Of a stretch of 64,000 nt of DNA, positions 32,540 through 40,673 are shown one piece after another; the first letter of the stretch is position 1, and the number at the start of each line of letters is the position of its first letter. The notes below the pieces were generated by a model. That model saw nothing but the letters and a program-made list of their open reading frames with translations. It ran no database searches and was not told the DNA's origin. Source of the stretch: Colivicinus sp963607765 (GTDB lineage Bacteria > Bacillota_I > Bacilli_A > Erysipelotrichales > Erysipelotrichaceae); contig CAVDDT010000016.1 of the NCBI GenBank assembly GCA_963607765.1, positions 1 through 64,000 on the forward strand. The letters run 5' to 3'. A program made the translations under genes and the position numbers.

Positions 32540-33487
32540 ATGAACAAGACAAAAAAGTTAACACAGGGGGCAATGCTTTTAGCTATAGTGGGGGCACTAA
32601 TGCTTTTGGACAGACAATTGTCATACTTTTTTTCAACCATTATATTATTGTTAATTCCGGTAGTTATAGCCGTTTATTCAACAATGTATTCCATTAAAGA
32701 AGGCGGTATGCTTTGTGTTGGATTGGTTGTGCTAACTATTTTATTTGGCTATTTGACAACTTATATCTATATGCCAATTTCAATTATTGTTGGTTTAGCG
32801 GTAAGCTATGGCATTAAAAAAGGTTTTGATCGTCGTAAACTAAATATTATTTCTATGTTTATTTATATTGTTGCTGAACTTTTGGTTGCTTTTGTGATTT
32901 CGCCTATTTTTGGAATTAGTGTAGCTAGCCAACTCGAAAGCATTACAACAACCTTTAATCAGATGATGGAATTATATGGTGCTACATCAATCAGTTCTAT
33001 GTTTTCAAACATGTCTAGTTTGATTTTAATTTGTTTTGTAGCTTCAACTGTTTTAATGGGGCTTCTTGAAGGATATTTAACAGGCTTATTAACTACATTT
33101 GTATTAAAGAGAATGAAGATTAAAGATATCGCAATAAAGAGTCCGCTTGATATTAAAATTCCTGTTTATTTATCTTATGTCTTGCTTGCCTTTAGTGCTT
33201 TATCAACCATTTTGATGAAGATTCCAAACTTTGAGACGAACTATTCTACAATAACATACATTGCTATGTGCTTATCTGCAGTTTCATCTCTTGTTTTGGC
33301 ATATTATGGTTATTTGTTTATAATTATTTATACAAATGCTCGTCTTGGAAGAAATAGAATTATGTTAGTTTTCCTTGCGATTATTTTATTATTCCCACTC
33401 TCATACCTTATATTGATTGTGGTTGGATTCTTATATGGAGCGGGTCCATTAAGAACTTATCTTGAAAAAATATTAGTTAAAAAATGA
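32540..33487 (+). CDS. yybS: DUF2232 membrane protein (YybS family)
   Basis: A 315-residue polytopic membrane protein with about eight hydrophobic segments, beginning TKKLTQGAMLLAIVGALML and ending in the conserved FLYGAGPLRTYLEK. YybS proteins sit between rpsR and gdpP throughout Bacilli. Their role is unknown; a transporter-like fold has been suggested. It overlaps gdpP by 4 bp. Transcription from the rpsF promoter would have to pass the terminator just upstream. Confidence 0.85.
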   Translation: MNKTKKLTQGAMLLAIVGALMLLDRQLSYFFSTIILLLIPVVIAVYSTMYSIKEGGMLCVGLVVLTILFGYLTTYIYMPISIIVGLAVSYGIKKGFDRRKLNIISMFIYIVAELLVAFVISPIFGISVASQLESITTTFNQMMELYGATSISSMFSNMSSLILICFVASTVLMGLLEGYLTGLLTTFVLKRMKIKDIAIKSPLDIKIPVYLSYVLLAFSALSTILMKIPNFETNYSTITYIAMCLSAVSSLVLAYYGYLFIIIYTNARLGRNRIMLVFLAIILLFPLSYLILIVVGFLYGAGPLRTYLEKILVKK

Positions 33488-35451
33488 AAAAGAGTAAATG
33501 GATTGTTGTTGGAGTTATTGTATTTTATTTAATACTTGCGGCAGTATTAGTTTTTAATTTTTCTGTTTTAGAGAATAAAAACTATTTGGCACTAGCTATT
33601 TTATTGGCGTCAGTGTTAATTTCGGTTGCTATTTATTATTATTTCAATATCTTCCATAAGTCCATTGCTGATGATATTGAATCTAACCTTCATGGTTCAA
33701 TGAATGATGCCTTAAAAGAAGGTGAAATGGGTATCCTTGTTTATAACGAGGATTATGAAATTACTTGGCTTTCTAGTTTGTTTAATGACAAGGGAATTGA
33801 TCGTGTTGGTGAAAAAATCCTTGTATGGTTACCTGAACTGCAGGATTTATTAAGTGGCAAGGTTGATAAGACTGTTGTTGTTATTAATGATGACAAATAT
33901 GAAGTAAGTAAGAAGGCTGATGCATACGTATTATTCTTTAATGATATATCTGCCGAATATGATTTAAGACAAGCTGTAAAAGATAATGCATATGTACTTG
34001 GACTAGTTAATTTTGATAATTTTGACGAACTTAGTTTAAATGAAAATGATGTTTCGTTTGTTAATACTAATATAAAGGTTCCAGTCATTGAATATTTTAG
34101 GAAATATGGAATCGTATACAAAACTTTGCGTAATAATCGTATTCAGCTTGTTTTGAATCAAAAGATATTTCAAAAGCTAATTGATGATCGCTTTTCAATT
34201 TTAAATAAAGTAAGAAAAGAGTCTAAGGCTGGAGGGGTTGATGTTACTCTTTCGATGTCTTTAGCTTATGGCAGCGATAGCTTAAGCGAACTTGATGAGG
34301 AAGCAAGTAACCTTCTTGAAATAGCTCAAACAAGAGGTGGCGATCAGGTTATAGTTAGAGAAATTGGCAAAGAAGCTAGGTTCTATGGTGGCTCTAGTGA
34401 GGCTAGAGAAAGGCAAAGTAGAGTTAAGGTTAGGGTTGTTGCTAATACGTTGAGGAACATTATTAAGGATGCTAGTAATGTTATTATTGTTGGGCACAAA
34501 GATGCGGATGCCGATTGTATTGGCTCGGCTTTAGCTGTTTCTTTAATTGCAAGTACTTTAAATAAAAAAGCTTATATTGTCACAAGAAGTGGCGGTGTTG
34601 AGCCAATGATTAAGGATGTTATGAATAGTTATGCTAATACTCTTGGTTCAAGGCATAACTTTGTTTCAGAATCGGAAGCCATCAGTAATTTAAATGATGA
34701 TTCGCTTGTGATTATGGTTGACCATCATTCGAAAATGGTTTCAAATAGTCCTAATTTATTATCTGAGGCAAATAGAATTGTTATTATCGATCACCATAGA
34801 CGTAGTGCTGATTTGGATGTTGATGCATTATTTATGTATATCGAAGCTGGTGCTAGCTCTGCTACCGAGCTAACAGTTGAATTGTTCCCTTATTTTTCTA
34901 GGAATGTTGATATTACAAAAGAGGAAGCTAATATTATGTATATTGGTTTACTTATTGATACAAACCATTTTAGAAGTAGAAGCGATGCAAGAACCTTTGA
35001 TGTAGCTAAGACTATTAAACAGCTTGGTGCCAATTCTTCTGAATGTGAAAAGCTGATTGAGGAACCGTATGATATGAGCAAAAAACGTTATGAGATTATC
35101 GCCAAAGCAAAACGCTTTAAAGATAATATTATGATAGCTTATATGGATGAGGGAATTTATCCTCGTTCAATTGCTTCTCAAGCAGTAGATAGAATGGTTG
35201 AGATAAAGGAAATCAATGCGGCTTTTGTTGTATGCAAACTAAGTAAAGAGGAAACATGTATTAGTGCTAGAAGTGATGGCACGTTTAATGTACAGATTGT
35301 CTTAGAAAATATGGGAGGTGGCGGCCATTTGAGTGCTGCTGGTCTTCAAAGCAAGGAAAAGACTATTGAGGAATTGTATAATAGTCTAATAGTAGCGTTA
35401 AATGATTATTTAGAAAGTGTGAAGGAAGATGAAAGTAATTCTATTGAGTGA
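33484..35451 (+). CDS. gdpP: Cyclic di-AMP phosphodiesterase GdpP
   Basis: Degrades c-di-AMP to pApA and so opposes CdaA elsewhere in this window. The 655 residues have two N-terminal membrane helices (about 5-50), a PAS-like domain, a degenerate GGDEF domain (GGDQV in place of GGDEF, about residues 281-285), a DHH domain (VGHKDADADCIGSA; VDHHSKM with D413-H415; IDHHRRSADL) and a DHHA1 domain ending with GGGGHLSAAG. It overlaps yybS and, by 23 bp, rplI. Confidence 0.95.
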   Translation: MKKSKWIVVGVIVFYLILAAVLVFNFSVLENKNYLALAILLASVLISVAIYYYFNIFHKSIADDIESNLHGSMNDALKEGEMGILVYNEDYEITWLSSLFNDKGIDRVGEKILVWLPELQDLLSGKVDKTVVVINDDKYEVSKKADAYVLFFNDISAEYDLRQAVKDNAYVLGLVNFDNFDELSLNENDVSFVNTNIKVPVIEYFRKYGIVYKTLRNNRIQLVLNQKIFQKLIDDRFSILNKVRKESKAGGVDVTLSMSLAYGSDSLSELDEEASNLLEIAQTRGGDQVIVREIGKEARFYGGSSEARERQSRVKVRVVANTLRNIIKDASNVIIVGHKDADADCIGSALAVSLIASTLNKKAYIVTRSGGVEPMIKDVMNSYANTLGSRHNFVSESEAISNLNDDSLVIMVDHHSKMVSNSPNLLSEANRIVIIDHHRRSADLDVDALFMYIEAGASSATELTVELFPYFSRNVDITKEEANIMYIGLLIDTNHFRSRSDARTFDVAKTIKQLGANSSECEKLIEEPYDMSKKRYEIIAKAKRFKDNIMIAYMDEGIYPRSIASQAVDRMVEIKEINAAFVVCKLSKEETCISARSDGTFNVQIVLENMGGGGHLSAAGLQSKEKTIEELYNSLIVALNDYLESVKEDESNSIE

Positions 35452-35872
35452 TGTTAAAAAAGTTGGAAAAAAAGGTGAAGTTAAAGAAGTAGCTGATGGC
35501 TATGCTCGTAACTTTTTAATCGCTAGAGGACTAGCTGTTGTCGCTAGTGAGGGAGCTAATAAAGTCTTGGCTAAGCAAAATGAAGAAAAGGCTAAACAAG
35601 ATGAAGAAAATCGTCAAGAAGCTTTAAAGATTAAAGAAGAGCTTGCCAAGATTGAATTAGATTTTTTAGTTAAAGCAAAAGATGGCCGTGTTTCTGGTTC
35701 TGTTTCTACAAAAGAAGTATGTGAGGAACTTAAGAAAAAGGGTATTGATATTGATAAAAGAAAGATTATCGATCATGAGCCTATTACTACACTTGGCTAT
35801 AGTAATGTAAAAGTTGAACTATATAAGGATGTAATTGGAACAATTAAAGTTAAATTGGTGGAAAAAGCATGA
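35429..35872 (+). CDS. rplI: 50S ribosomal protein L9
   Basis: Binds 23S rRNA domain V and the L1 stalk base. The 147 residues begin MKVILLSDVKKVGKKGEVKE and continue DGYARNFLIARGLAV, the L9 signature; a long connecting helix rich in Lys and Glu and a C-terminal domain with KDGRVSGSVSTKE follow. It starts inside gdpP and overlaps dnaB by 4 bp. Confidence 0.97.
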   Translation: MKVILLSDVKKVGKKGEVKEVADGYARNFLIARGLAVVASEGANKVLAKQNEEKAKQDEENRQEALKIKEELAKIELDFLVKAKDGRVSGSVSTKEVCEELKKKGIDIDKRKIIDHEPITTLGYSNVKVELYKDVIGTIKVKLVEKA

Positions 35873-37209
35873 CTCAAAAAACCATGCCTTATAGTATAGA
35901 GGCTGAAGAGTCGCTTTTAGGCAATATTTTAATTTATAAAGAAGCATTAAGAGAATGTGTTGAAGCTAATGTTACTAGTGATGATTTTTATTTAGAAAAA
36001 AATCGCAAGATTTACAATATCATGACTAGTATGTATGAGAATGGTGAAAATGTCGATACTGTTTCTTTAAGTGAAAAATTAAAGGATTTTGATTATTTTG
36101 ACAAAGTTGGTGGCTTAGAATATTTATTAAAGCTAACTGATTCCACAATTGATAGAGTTAATACCAAGGATTATATTCGTATCATTCAAAACAAGTCTTT
36201 GGCTAGACGCATTATTAAGGCCGGAGAAGATATTGCCAACGAAGGATATGATGGTACTACTGGCATTGATGATATTTTAGAGAATGCAGAAAAGAAGATT
36301 TTAGATATTACCAGAAGTCGCACTGCTGGTGATTTTAAAAGCAGTGAGGAAGTGTTTGACTCTGCGGTAAAAAAGATTGAGGCAATAGAAGCTGCTGGTT
36401 CAGCTATAACGGGCGTTAGAACTCGCTATACGCTTTTGGACCAAATGACCGCTGGTCTTCAAAGAAGTGACATGATTCTTTTAGCTGCTAGACCTAGTAT
36501 GGGAAAATCAGCTTTAGCTTTGAATATCGCCTTAAATTCAGCTATGGTTTCACAAGGTGCGTGTGCAATCTTTTCTCTTGAAATGCCTGCTGAACAATTA
36601 GCCAATCGTATGCTTAGCGCAAAGGCTAAGGTTGATGGACAAAAGATTAGAAAAGGCCAATTAAATGATTCTGAATGGGCTAAGATTAATGAGGCTTCTC
36701 AAGAACTTAAGCATCAAAAGTTTTTCTTTGATGATACTCCAGGAATCAAAATTTCCGAAATGTATGCCAAGTGTAGAAAAATCAAGGAAGAGTATGGACT
36801 ATATCTTGTGATAATTGATTATATCCAGCTAATTCAAACAAGCGGCAGCAGCGAATCTCGTCAACAAGAAGTTTCAGATATTTCTCGTAAGATTAAAGCT
36901 CTTGCTAGAGAATTGGATGTTCCTGTTATTGCCTTGTCACAGCTTTCAAGAAGTGTTGAAGCCAGAACTGATAAGCGTCCAATGTTGTCAGATTTAAGAG
37001 AATCTGGTGCCCTTGAACAGGATGCGGATATTGTAATGTTTATTTATCGTGAAGATTATTATAAAAAAGAAGAGGAACGTAACGAAGAAAGAGAAGATGT
37101 TGAACTAATTATAGCTAAGCATCGTAATGGCCCTATTGGTACCGTTAAACTTGCTTTCGAAAAGAATATTAATGCGTTCTATTCTATAAGCAATAGTAGT
37201 GAAGAGTAG
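35869..37209 (+). CDS. dnaB: Replicative DNA helicase DnaB
   Basis: Hexameric 5'-3' helicase at the replication fork (named DnaC in B. subtilis). It has 446 residues: the N-terminal collar domain (1-155, PYSIEAEESLLGNIL), linker, and RecA-like domain with Walker A RPSMGKSALALN (about 207-218), FSLEMPAEQLANRML, Walker B LVIIDYIQL and the arginine-finger region SDLRESGALEQDADIV. It overlaps rplI by 4 bp, and the next gene begins immediately after its stop. Confidence 0.97.
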   Translation: MTQKTMPYSIEAEESLLGNILIYKEALRECVEANVTSDDFYLEKNRKIYNIMTSMYENGENVDTVSLSEKLKDFDYFDKVGGLEYLLKLTDSTIDRVNTKDYIRIIQNKSLARRIIKAGEDIANEGYDGTTGIDDILENAEKKILDITRSRTAGDFKSSEEVFDSAVKKIEAIEAAGSAITGVRTRYTLLDQMTAGLQRSDMILLAARPSMGKSALALNIALNSAMVSQGACAIFSLEMPAEQLANRMLSAKAKVDGQKIRKGQLNDSEWAKINEASQELKHQKFFFDDTPGIKISEMYAKCRKIKEEYGLYLVIIDYIQLIQTSGSSESRQQEVSDISRKIKALARELDVPVIALSQLSRSVEARTDKRPMLSDLRESGALEQDADIVMFIYREDYYKKEEERNEEREDVELIIAKHRNGPIGTVKLAFEKNINAFYSISNSSEE

Positions 37210-38742
37210 ATGAAAAAGAAAGATATTATTGGCGTAATTGTTTGTTTCTTGTTGAGCGTGCTTATAGTGGTTGGCATACCTTTTCTTACTGGTGAAAACA
37301 CTAGTGCAGAGGTTAACTACACTACTTCTAGCATTATCGAACAGAATGTTGTTTCTTACACTAGGGAAAAGAGAACCTACAACAAGCTTTATAACAAGGG
37401 CGATTTGATAGGTGTCATTGATGATTTGAATTATTTCTATAGTTTAATTAACAATGAATATGAAAAATATAAAGATCGTTTTCCTAACACTTCTTTAGGT
37501 TTGATTGAAGATTTATATATCGTTAAGGAAGATGGCTATGTTGTTTTTGAAAACAAAGATGATGAAATTGTAGATTACTTAATAGATAACAATCTATTGG
37601 GAGTTGAAACTAATGCGATTGAATTTTCAACTGATAGTGGTGTCTATGATGTTATTTATGTGAATAACTTAGAGGATTTCTATAATGCAAGAGATACTTT
37701 CTTATTGAACTTTGTTTCTGAAGATACTTTAAAATCTATTAGAAATAATGAATCAATTTCTGATCCTACGGATTTTGGTTCAGTTGATATTGGTGTAAAG
37801 ATTCAAGAGACTATTTCTTATTCGAAATCTTATACTTCACCAAGTGAAATTTTTACTACTGAAGATGAGGTTTATAACTATTTATCATATGGCAGAAATA
37901 GTGAAAGGCAGTATTACACTACTGTTTCTGGTGACACTTTGCGTGGTATAGGCTATCGATACAACAATATGTCTCCTAAGCAGCTTATGCTTATTAATAA
38001 GGACAAAATCTTTTCTGAGGATCAAGTGCTTAGTGAAGGAATGGAAATTAATGTTACTTATTTCTCTAGTCCAATTACGGTTGTTGTTACTAAGGAAAGA
38101 CTTGCTCAAGAAGTTATTGTTCCTGATTCTCCTGAATATGTTAATGATGAAACTATTTATTCTGGTGAAACAGTCATTGATACTGAGGAACAAAATGGTG
38201 TTGAAAATGTATTGTATGAGGAAACTTGGGTCAACGGTGTTCTTCAAACAGGTAGTAAGAAATCTAGCTATGTTGTAAGAGAACCTATTCAAGGTGTTAT
38301 TAGAGTTGGTACACAAAAGAAGCCTGATGTTGGTACTGGAAATTATGTATGGCCTGTTGATAATCCGATGATCACTTGTGGATGGGGCTGTTACTATATT
38401 AGTGGGATTGGCTCACATACGGGAACAGACTTTGTTAATCAATATGAAAAATATGGTGCTGTATATGCGGCCGATACAGGTGTTGTTGAAAAAGCTACCT
38501 ATAATAGTATCGATGGTAACTATGTTGTTATTAATCACCAAAATGGTTATAAGACGCACTATGGACATATGTCTTCAATTCTTGTTAGTGAAGGACAAGT
38601 TGTCACAAGAGGCGAACAAATCGGTGTAATGGGTGCTACTGGTTATGCAACTGGTGTTCATACACACTTTCATTTCATAGTAGATGGTGTTTTAACTGAT
38701 GCTTGTACAATAATGGATTGTACGACTATTCCTTGGAGTTAA
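37210..38742 (+). CDS. Membrane-anchored M23 peptidase with LysM and G5 domains
   Basis: Cell-surface peptidoglycan endopeptidase. The 510 residues have an N-terminal membrane anchor (about 6-27), a non-conserved extracytoplasmic region, a LysM domain (TVSGDTLRGIGYRYNNMSPK, about 236-280), a G5 domain (about 290-370, with VIDTEEQNGVENVLYEETWV) and a C-terminal M23 domain. The zinc ligands are visible: H403 and D407 in SHTGTDF, and the HTHFHF pair. The domain order matches SpoIIQ/YebA-like factors of Firmicutes. The gene starts at the base after the dnaB stop and is 1 bp from the HtrA-like gene. Confidence 0.92.
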   Translation: MKKKDIIGVIVCFLLSVLIVVGIPFLTGENTSAEVNYTTSSIIEQNVVSYTREKRTYNKLYNKGDLIGVIDDLNYFYSLINNEYEKYKDRFPNTSLGLIEDLYIVKEDGYVVFENKDDEIVDYLIDNNLLGVETNAIEFSTDSGVYDVIYVNNLEDFYNARDTFLLNFVSEDTLKSIRNNESISDPTDFGSVDIGVKIQETISYSKSYTSPSEIFTTEDEVYNYLSYGRNSERQYYTTVSGDTLRGIGYRYNNMSPKQLMLINKDKIFSEDQVLSEGMEINVTYFSSPITVVVTKERLAQEVIVPDSPEYVNDETIYSGETVIDTEEQNGVENVLYEETWVNGVLQTGSKKSSYVVREPIQGVIRVGTQKKPDVGTGNYVWPVDNPMITCGWGCYYISGIGSHTGTDFVNQYEKYGAVYAADTGVVEKATYNSIDGNYVVINHQNGYKTHYGHMSSILVSEGQVVTRGEQIGVMGATGYATGVHTHFHFIVDGVLTDACTIMDCTTIPWS

Positions 38743-38743
38743 T

Positions 38744-39787
38744 ATGCGTAAAAATTTATTGATTGGAATTATTTCCGTTCTTGTTATTTGGCTTATCATT
38801 ATAAGCGTACTTTGTGGTGAAGGCTTAAATAAAACTGGTGATACAAGAGTTGTCAATGAGGTAAATGTTTCTGGTTTTTCGACTGATTTAACTAGTGTGG
38901 TTGAAGAATGCAAATCTTCTATTGTTTCAATTGAACAAGGCTCTACTGTTTCGACTGGTTTTATTTATAAAAAGTCAGATGATAATGTTTATCTTTTAAC
39001 TTCTTTTCATGGAGTAAGTGATAGTAAGACATGCGATGTATATTTTGCTAATGGGGTAAAAACATCAGGCAATATTGTAGCCAAAGATATTTTTGCTGAT
39101 ATAGCTTTAGTTGAATGCTATTTTCCTTATGAAGTTAAGGAAGCTTCTTTTGGTGATAGCGATCTAGTTAAAGATGGAGAGTTTGTTATAAGCATTGGCA
39201 CTGCCGGAAGCCTTGATTATGATTTTTCAACTAATCTTGGAATAGTTTCAAGCAAGTATCGTGAAGTAGATAATAAAATTAGTTTTAATGATGAAAACTA
39301 TGATTATTATCTAGGTGTAATTCAATTATCTGGCGATTTTAAAGAAGGCTATAGCGGTGCTCCGGTATTAAACATGAATGGCCAAGTGGTTGGAATTATC
39401 ACTATGGAAGATGATGATAATGTATTAGCTATAACTATTGATGAGGCAAAAGTTGTCGCAAATAAATTATATGAGAATGCAGATTATACAAGAGTTAATT
39501 TTGGCTTAAGTGGTAAATATATTGCTGATCTTGAAAACTATGAATTAAACAGTATGAATGTAGGCATTGAGGTTACTTATGGCTACTATGTCACAAATGT
39601 TAAGATCAATAGTTTTGCGTCTAATATTGGAATTTTAAAGGGCGACGTTATAACGGAAATAAATGGTATTAGTATTGAGGACCCATCTGATTTTGTTGAA
39701 GTTATTTATAGTTCTGATAATGAATTTAACATTTCTTTAATTAGGAATAATGAGGTTCTGAATTATCGAGGACAAATTTATGATTAA
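38744..39787 (+). CDS. HtrA-like membrane-anchored serine protease with PDZ domain
   Basis: Surface protease, probably for quality control of envelope proteins. The 347 residues have an N-terminal membrane helix (about 4-24), a trypsin-like domain with catalytic H89 (TSFHGVS), D119 (FADIALVE) and S204 in GYSGAPVLN, and one PDZ domain (about 245-340, GILKGDVITEINGISI). The nucleophile motif is GYSGAP where HtrA proteins have GNSGGP. It overlaps rlmH by 8 bp; an htrA-rlmH pair is common in Bacilli. Confidence 0.9.
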   Translation: MRKNLLIGIISVLVIWLIIISVLCGEGLNKTGDTRVVNEVNVSGFSTDLTSVVEECKSSIVSIEQGSTVSTGFIYKKSDDNVYLLTSFHGVSDSKTCDVYFANGVKTSGNIVAKDIFADIALVECYFPYEVKEASFGDSDLVKDGEFVISIGTAGSLDYDFSTNLGIVSSKYREVDNKISFNDENYDYYLGVIQLSGDFKEGYSGAPVLNMNGQVVGIITMEDDDNVLAITIDEAKVVANKLYENADYTRVNFGLSGKYIADLENYELNSMNVGIEVTYGYYVTNVKINSFASNIGILKGDVITEINGISIEDPSDFVEVIYSSDNEFNISLIRNNEVLNYRGQIYD

Positions 39788-40238
39788 GGTTCTCTGTGTT
39801 GGGAAAGTTAAAGATAAGCATTTAGAAGCGCTGATCGAAGATTATACAAAGCGCATTGGCAAATATCATAAAATCGAGGTAGTTGAGGTAAAAGATGAGC
39901 CGATAAGAGATAATGATGAAGAAGTATTGAATATAGAAGCCGATCGTTTACTAAACAAAATCGATAAGAACGATTATGTTATTTTATTGGACTTGCATGG
40001 AAAAAATATTGATTCTGTTTCTTTGTCAAAGAAAATTGATAAATTATTCATCGAAAATGCAAAGATATGTTTTGTGATAGGTGGCTCTTTGGGACTTGGT
40101 AAGGCTATTAGAGATAGAGCTAATGAGGCTATTAAATTATCTGATTTAACTTTCCTTCATCAAATGACTCGTCTTATTCTTTTAGAACAAATTTATCGCA
40201 GCTTTAAAATCTTGCATAATGAGACTTATCACAAGTAA
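39780..40238 (+). CDS. rlmH: 23S rRNA pseudouridine-1915 N3-methyltransferase RlmH
   Basis: SPOUT methyltransferase of the decoding-centre helix 69. The 152 residues start IKVLCVGKVKDKHLE, contain LLDLHGKNIDSVSLS and the trefoil-knot segment FVIGGSLGLGKAI, and end in SFKILHNETYHK, the conserved RlmH tail. Overlaps the protease gene by 8 bp and appears to end the long rpsF-to-rlmH gene run. Confidence 0.96.
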   Translation: MIKVLCVGKVKDKHLEALIEDYTKRIGKYHKIEVVEVKDEPIRDNDEEVLNIEADRLLNKIDKNDYVILLDLHGKNIDSVSLSKKIDKLFIENAKICFVIGGSLGLGKAIRDRANEAIKLSDLTFLHQMTRLILLEQIYRSFKILHNETYHK

Positions 40239-40274
40239 AAAACAGCGAAAAATTAAGGTTTTTTTAAGTTAATA

Positions 40275-40304
40275 CTTGTAAAGCGCTTTCACAAGATTTA
40301 AAAT
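40275..40304 (+). promoter_or_regulatory. ptsH promoter overlapped by a cre-like dyad
   Basis: TTGTAA (40276-40281) and TAAAAT (40299-40304) are 17 bp apart. A dyad CTTGT-AAAGCGCTTTC-ACAAG (40275-40295) covers the -35 and spacer. Its core, TGTAAAGCGCTTTCA, resembles a CcpA cre site (TGWAAnCGnTnWCA) with one extra base. Placement over the -35 predicts repression by a LacI/CcpA-type protein. Confidence 0.6.
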
Positions 40305-40332
40305 AAAATTAAGTTAGAAGGAGATTATTTAA

Positions 40333-40599
40333 ATGAAAGAGATTAGTGTATTAGTTGTAGATCCAGTTGGACTTCATGCTCGTCCAGCTACTGTTGCTGT
40401 TAATGCTGCAAGCAAGTTCAAGAGTGATGTTAAGGTTTCTTTTAACGGTAAGACTGTTAACATGAAGTCTATTATGGGTGTTATGTCTTTAGGTATTCCT
40501 ACTCAATCTGAAATCGTTATTTCTTGCGATGGTGAAGATGAGGAAGAAGCTATTAAGCAAATTGAAGATATTCTTAAGGCTCAAAAAGTAATAGGTTAA
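40333..40599 (+). CDS. ptsH: Phosphocarrier protein HPr
   Basis: Carries phosphate from enzyme I to the sugar-specific PTS enzymes. The 88 residues have the active-site H15 (VGLHARPAT) and the regulatory S46 (VNMKSIMGVMSLGI) that HPr kinase phosphorylates for CcpA-dependent catabolite control. AGAAGGAG precedes the ATG. It stands alone: no enzyme I gene (ptsI) follows, unlike the ptsHI operon of Bacillus. A terminator lies directly downstream and a cre-like dyad upstream. Confidence 0.96.
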   Translation: MKEISVLVVDPVGLHARPATVAVNAASKFKSDVKVSFNGKTVNMKSIMGVMSLGIPTQSEIVISCDGEDEEEAIKQIEDILKAQKVIG

Positions 40600-40622
40600 T
40601 CTAAACTAATATTAAATATTTT

Positions 40623-40654
40623 ATAGAGGAGCATTAATACTCCTCTATTTTTTT
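40623..40654 (+). terminator. ptsH terminator
   Basis: ATAGAGGAG and CTCCTCTAT form a 9-bp stem with an 8-nt loop and a run of T. The next gene begins about 20 bp later. Confidence 0.88.
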
Positions 40655-40673
40655 CAAGGGAATGGAGAATTTT

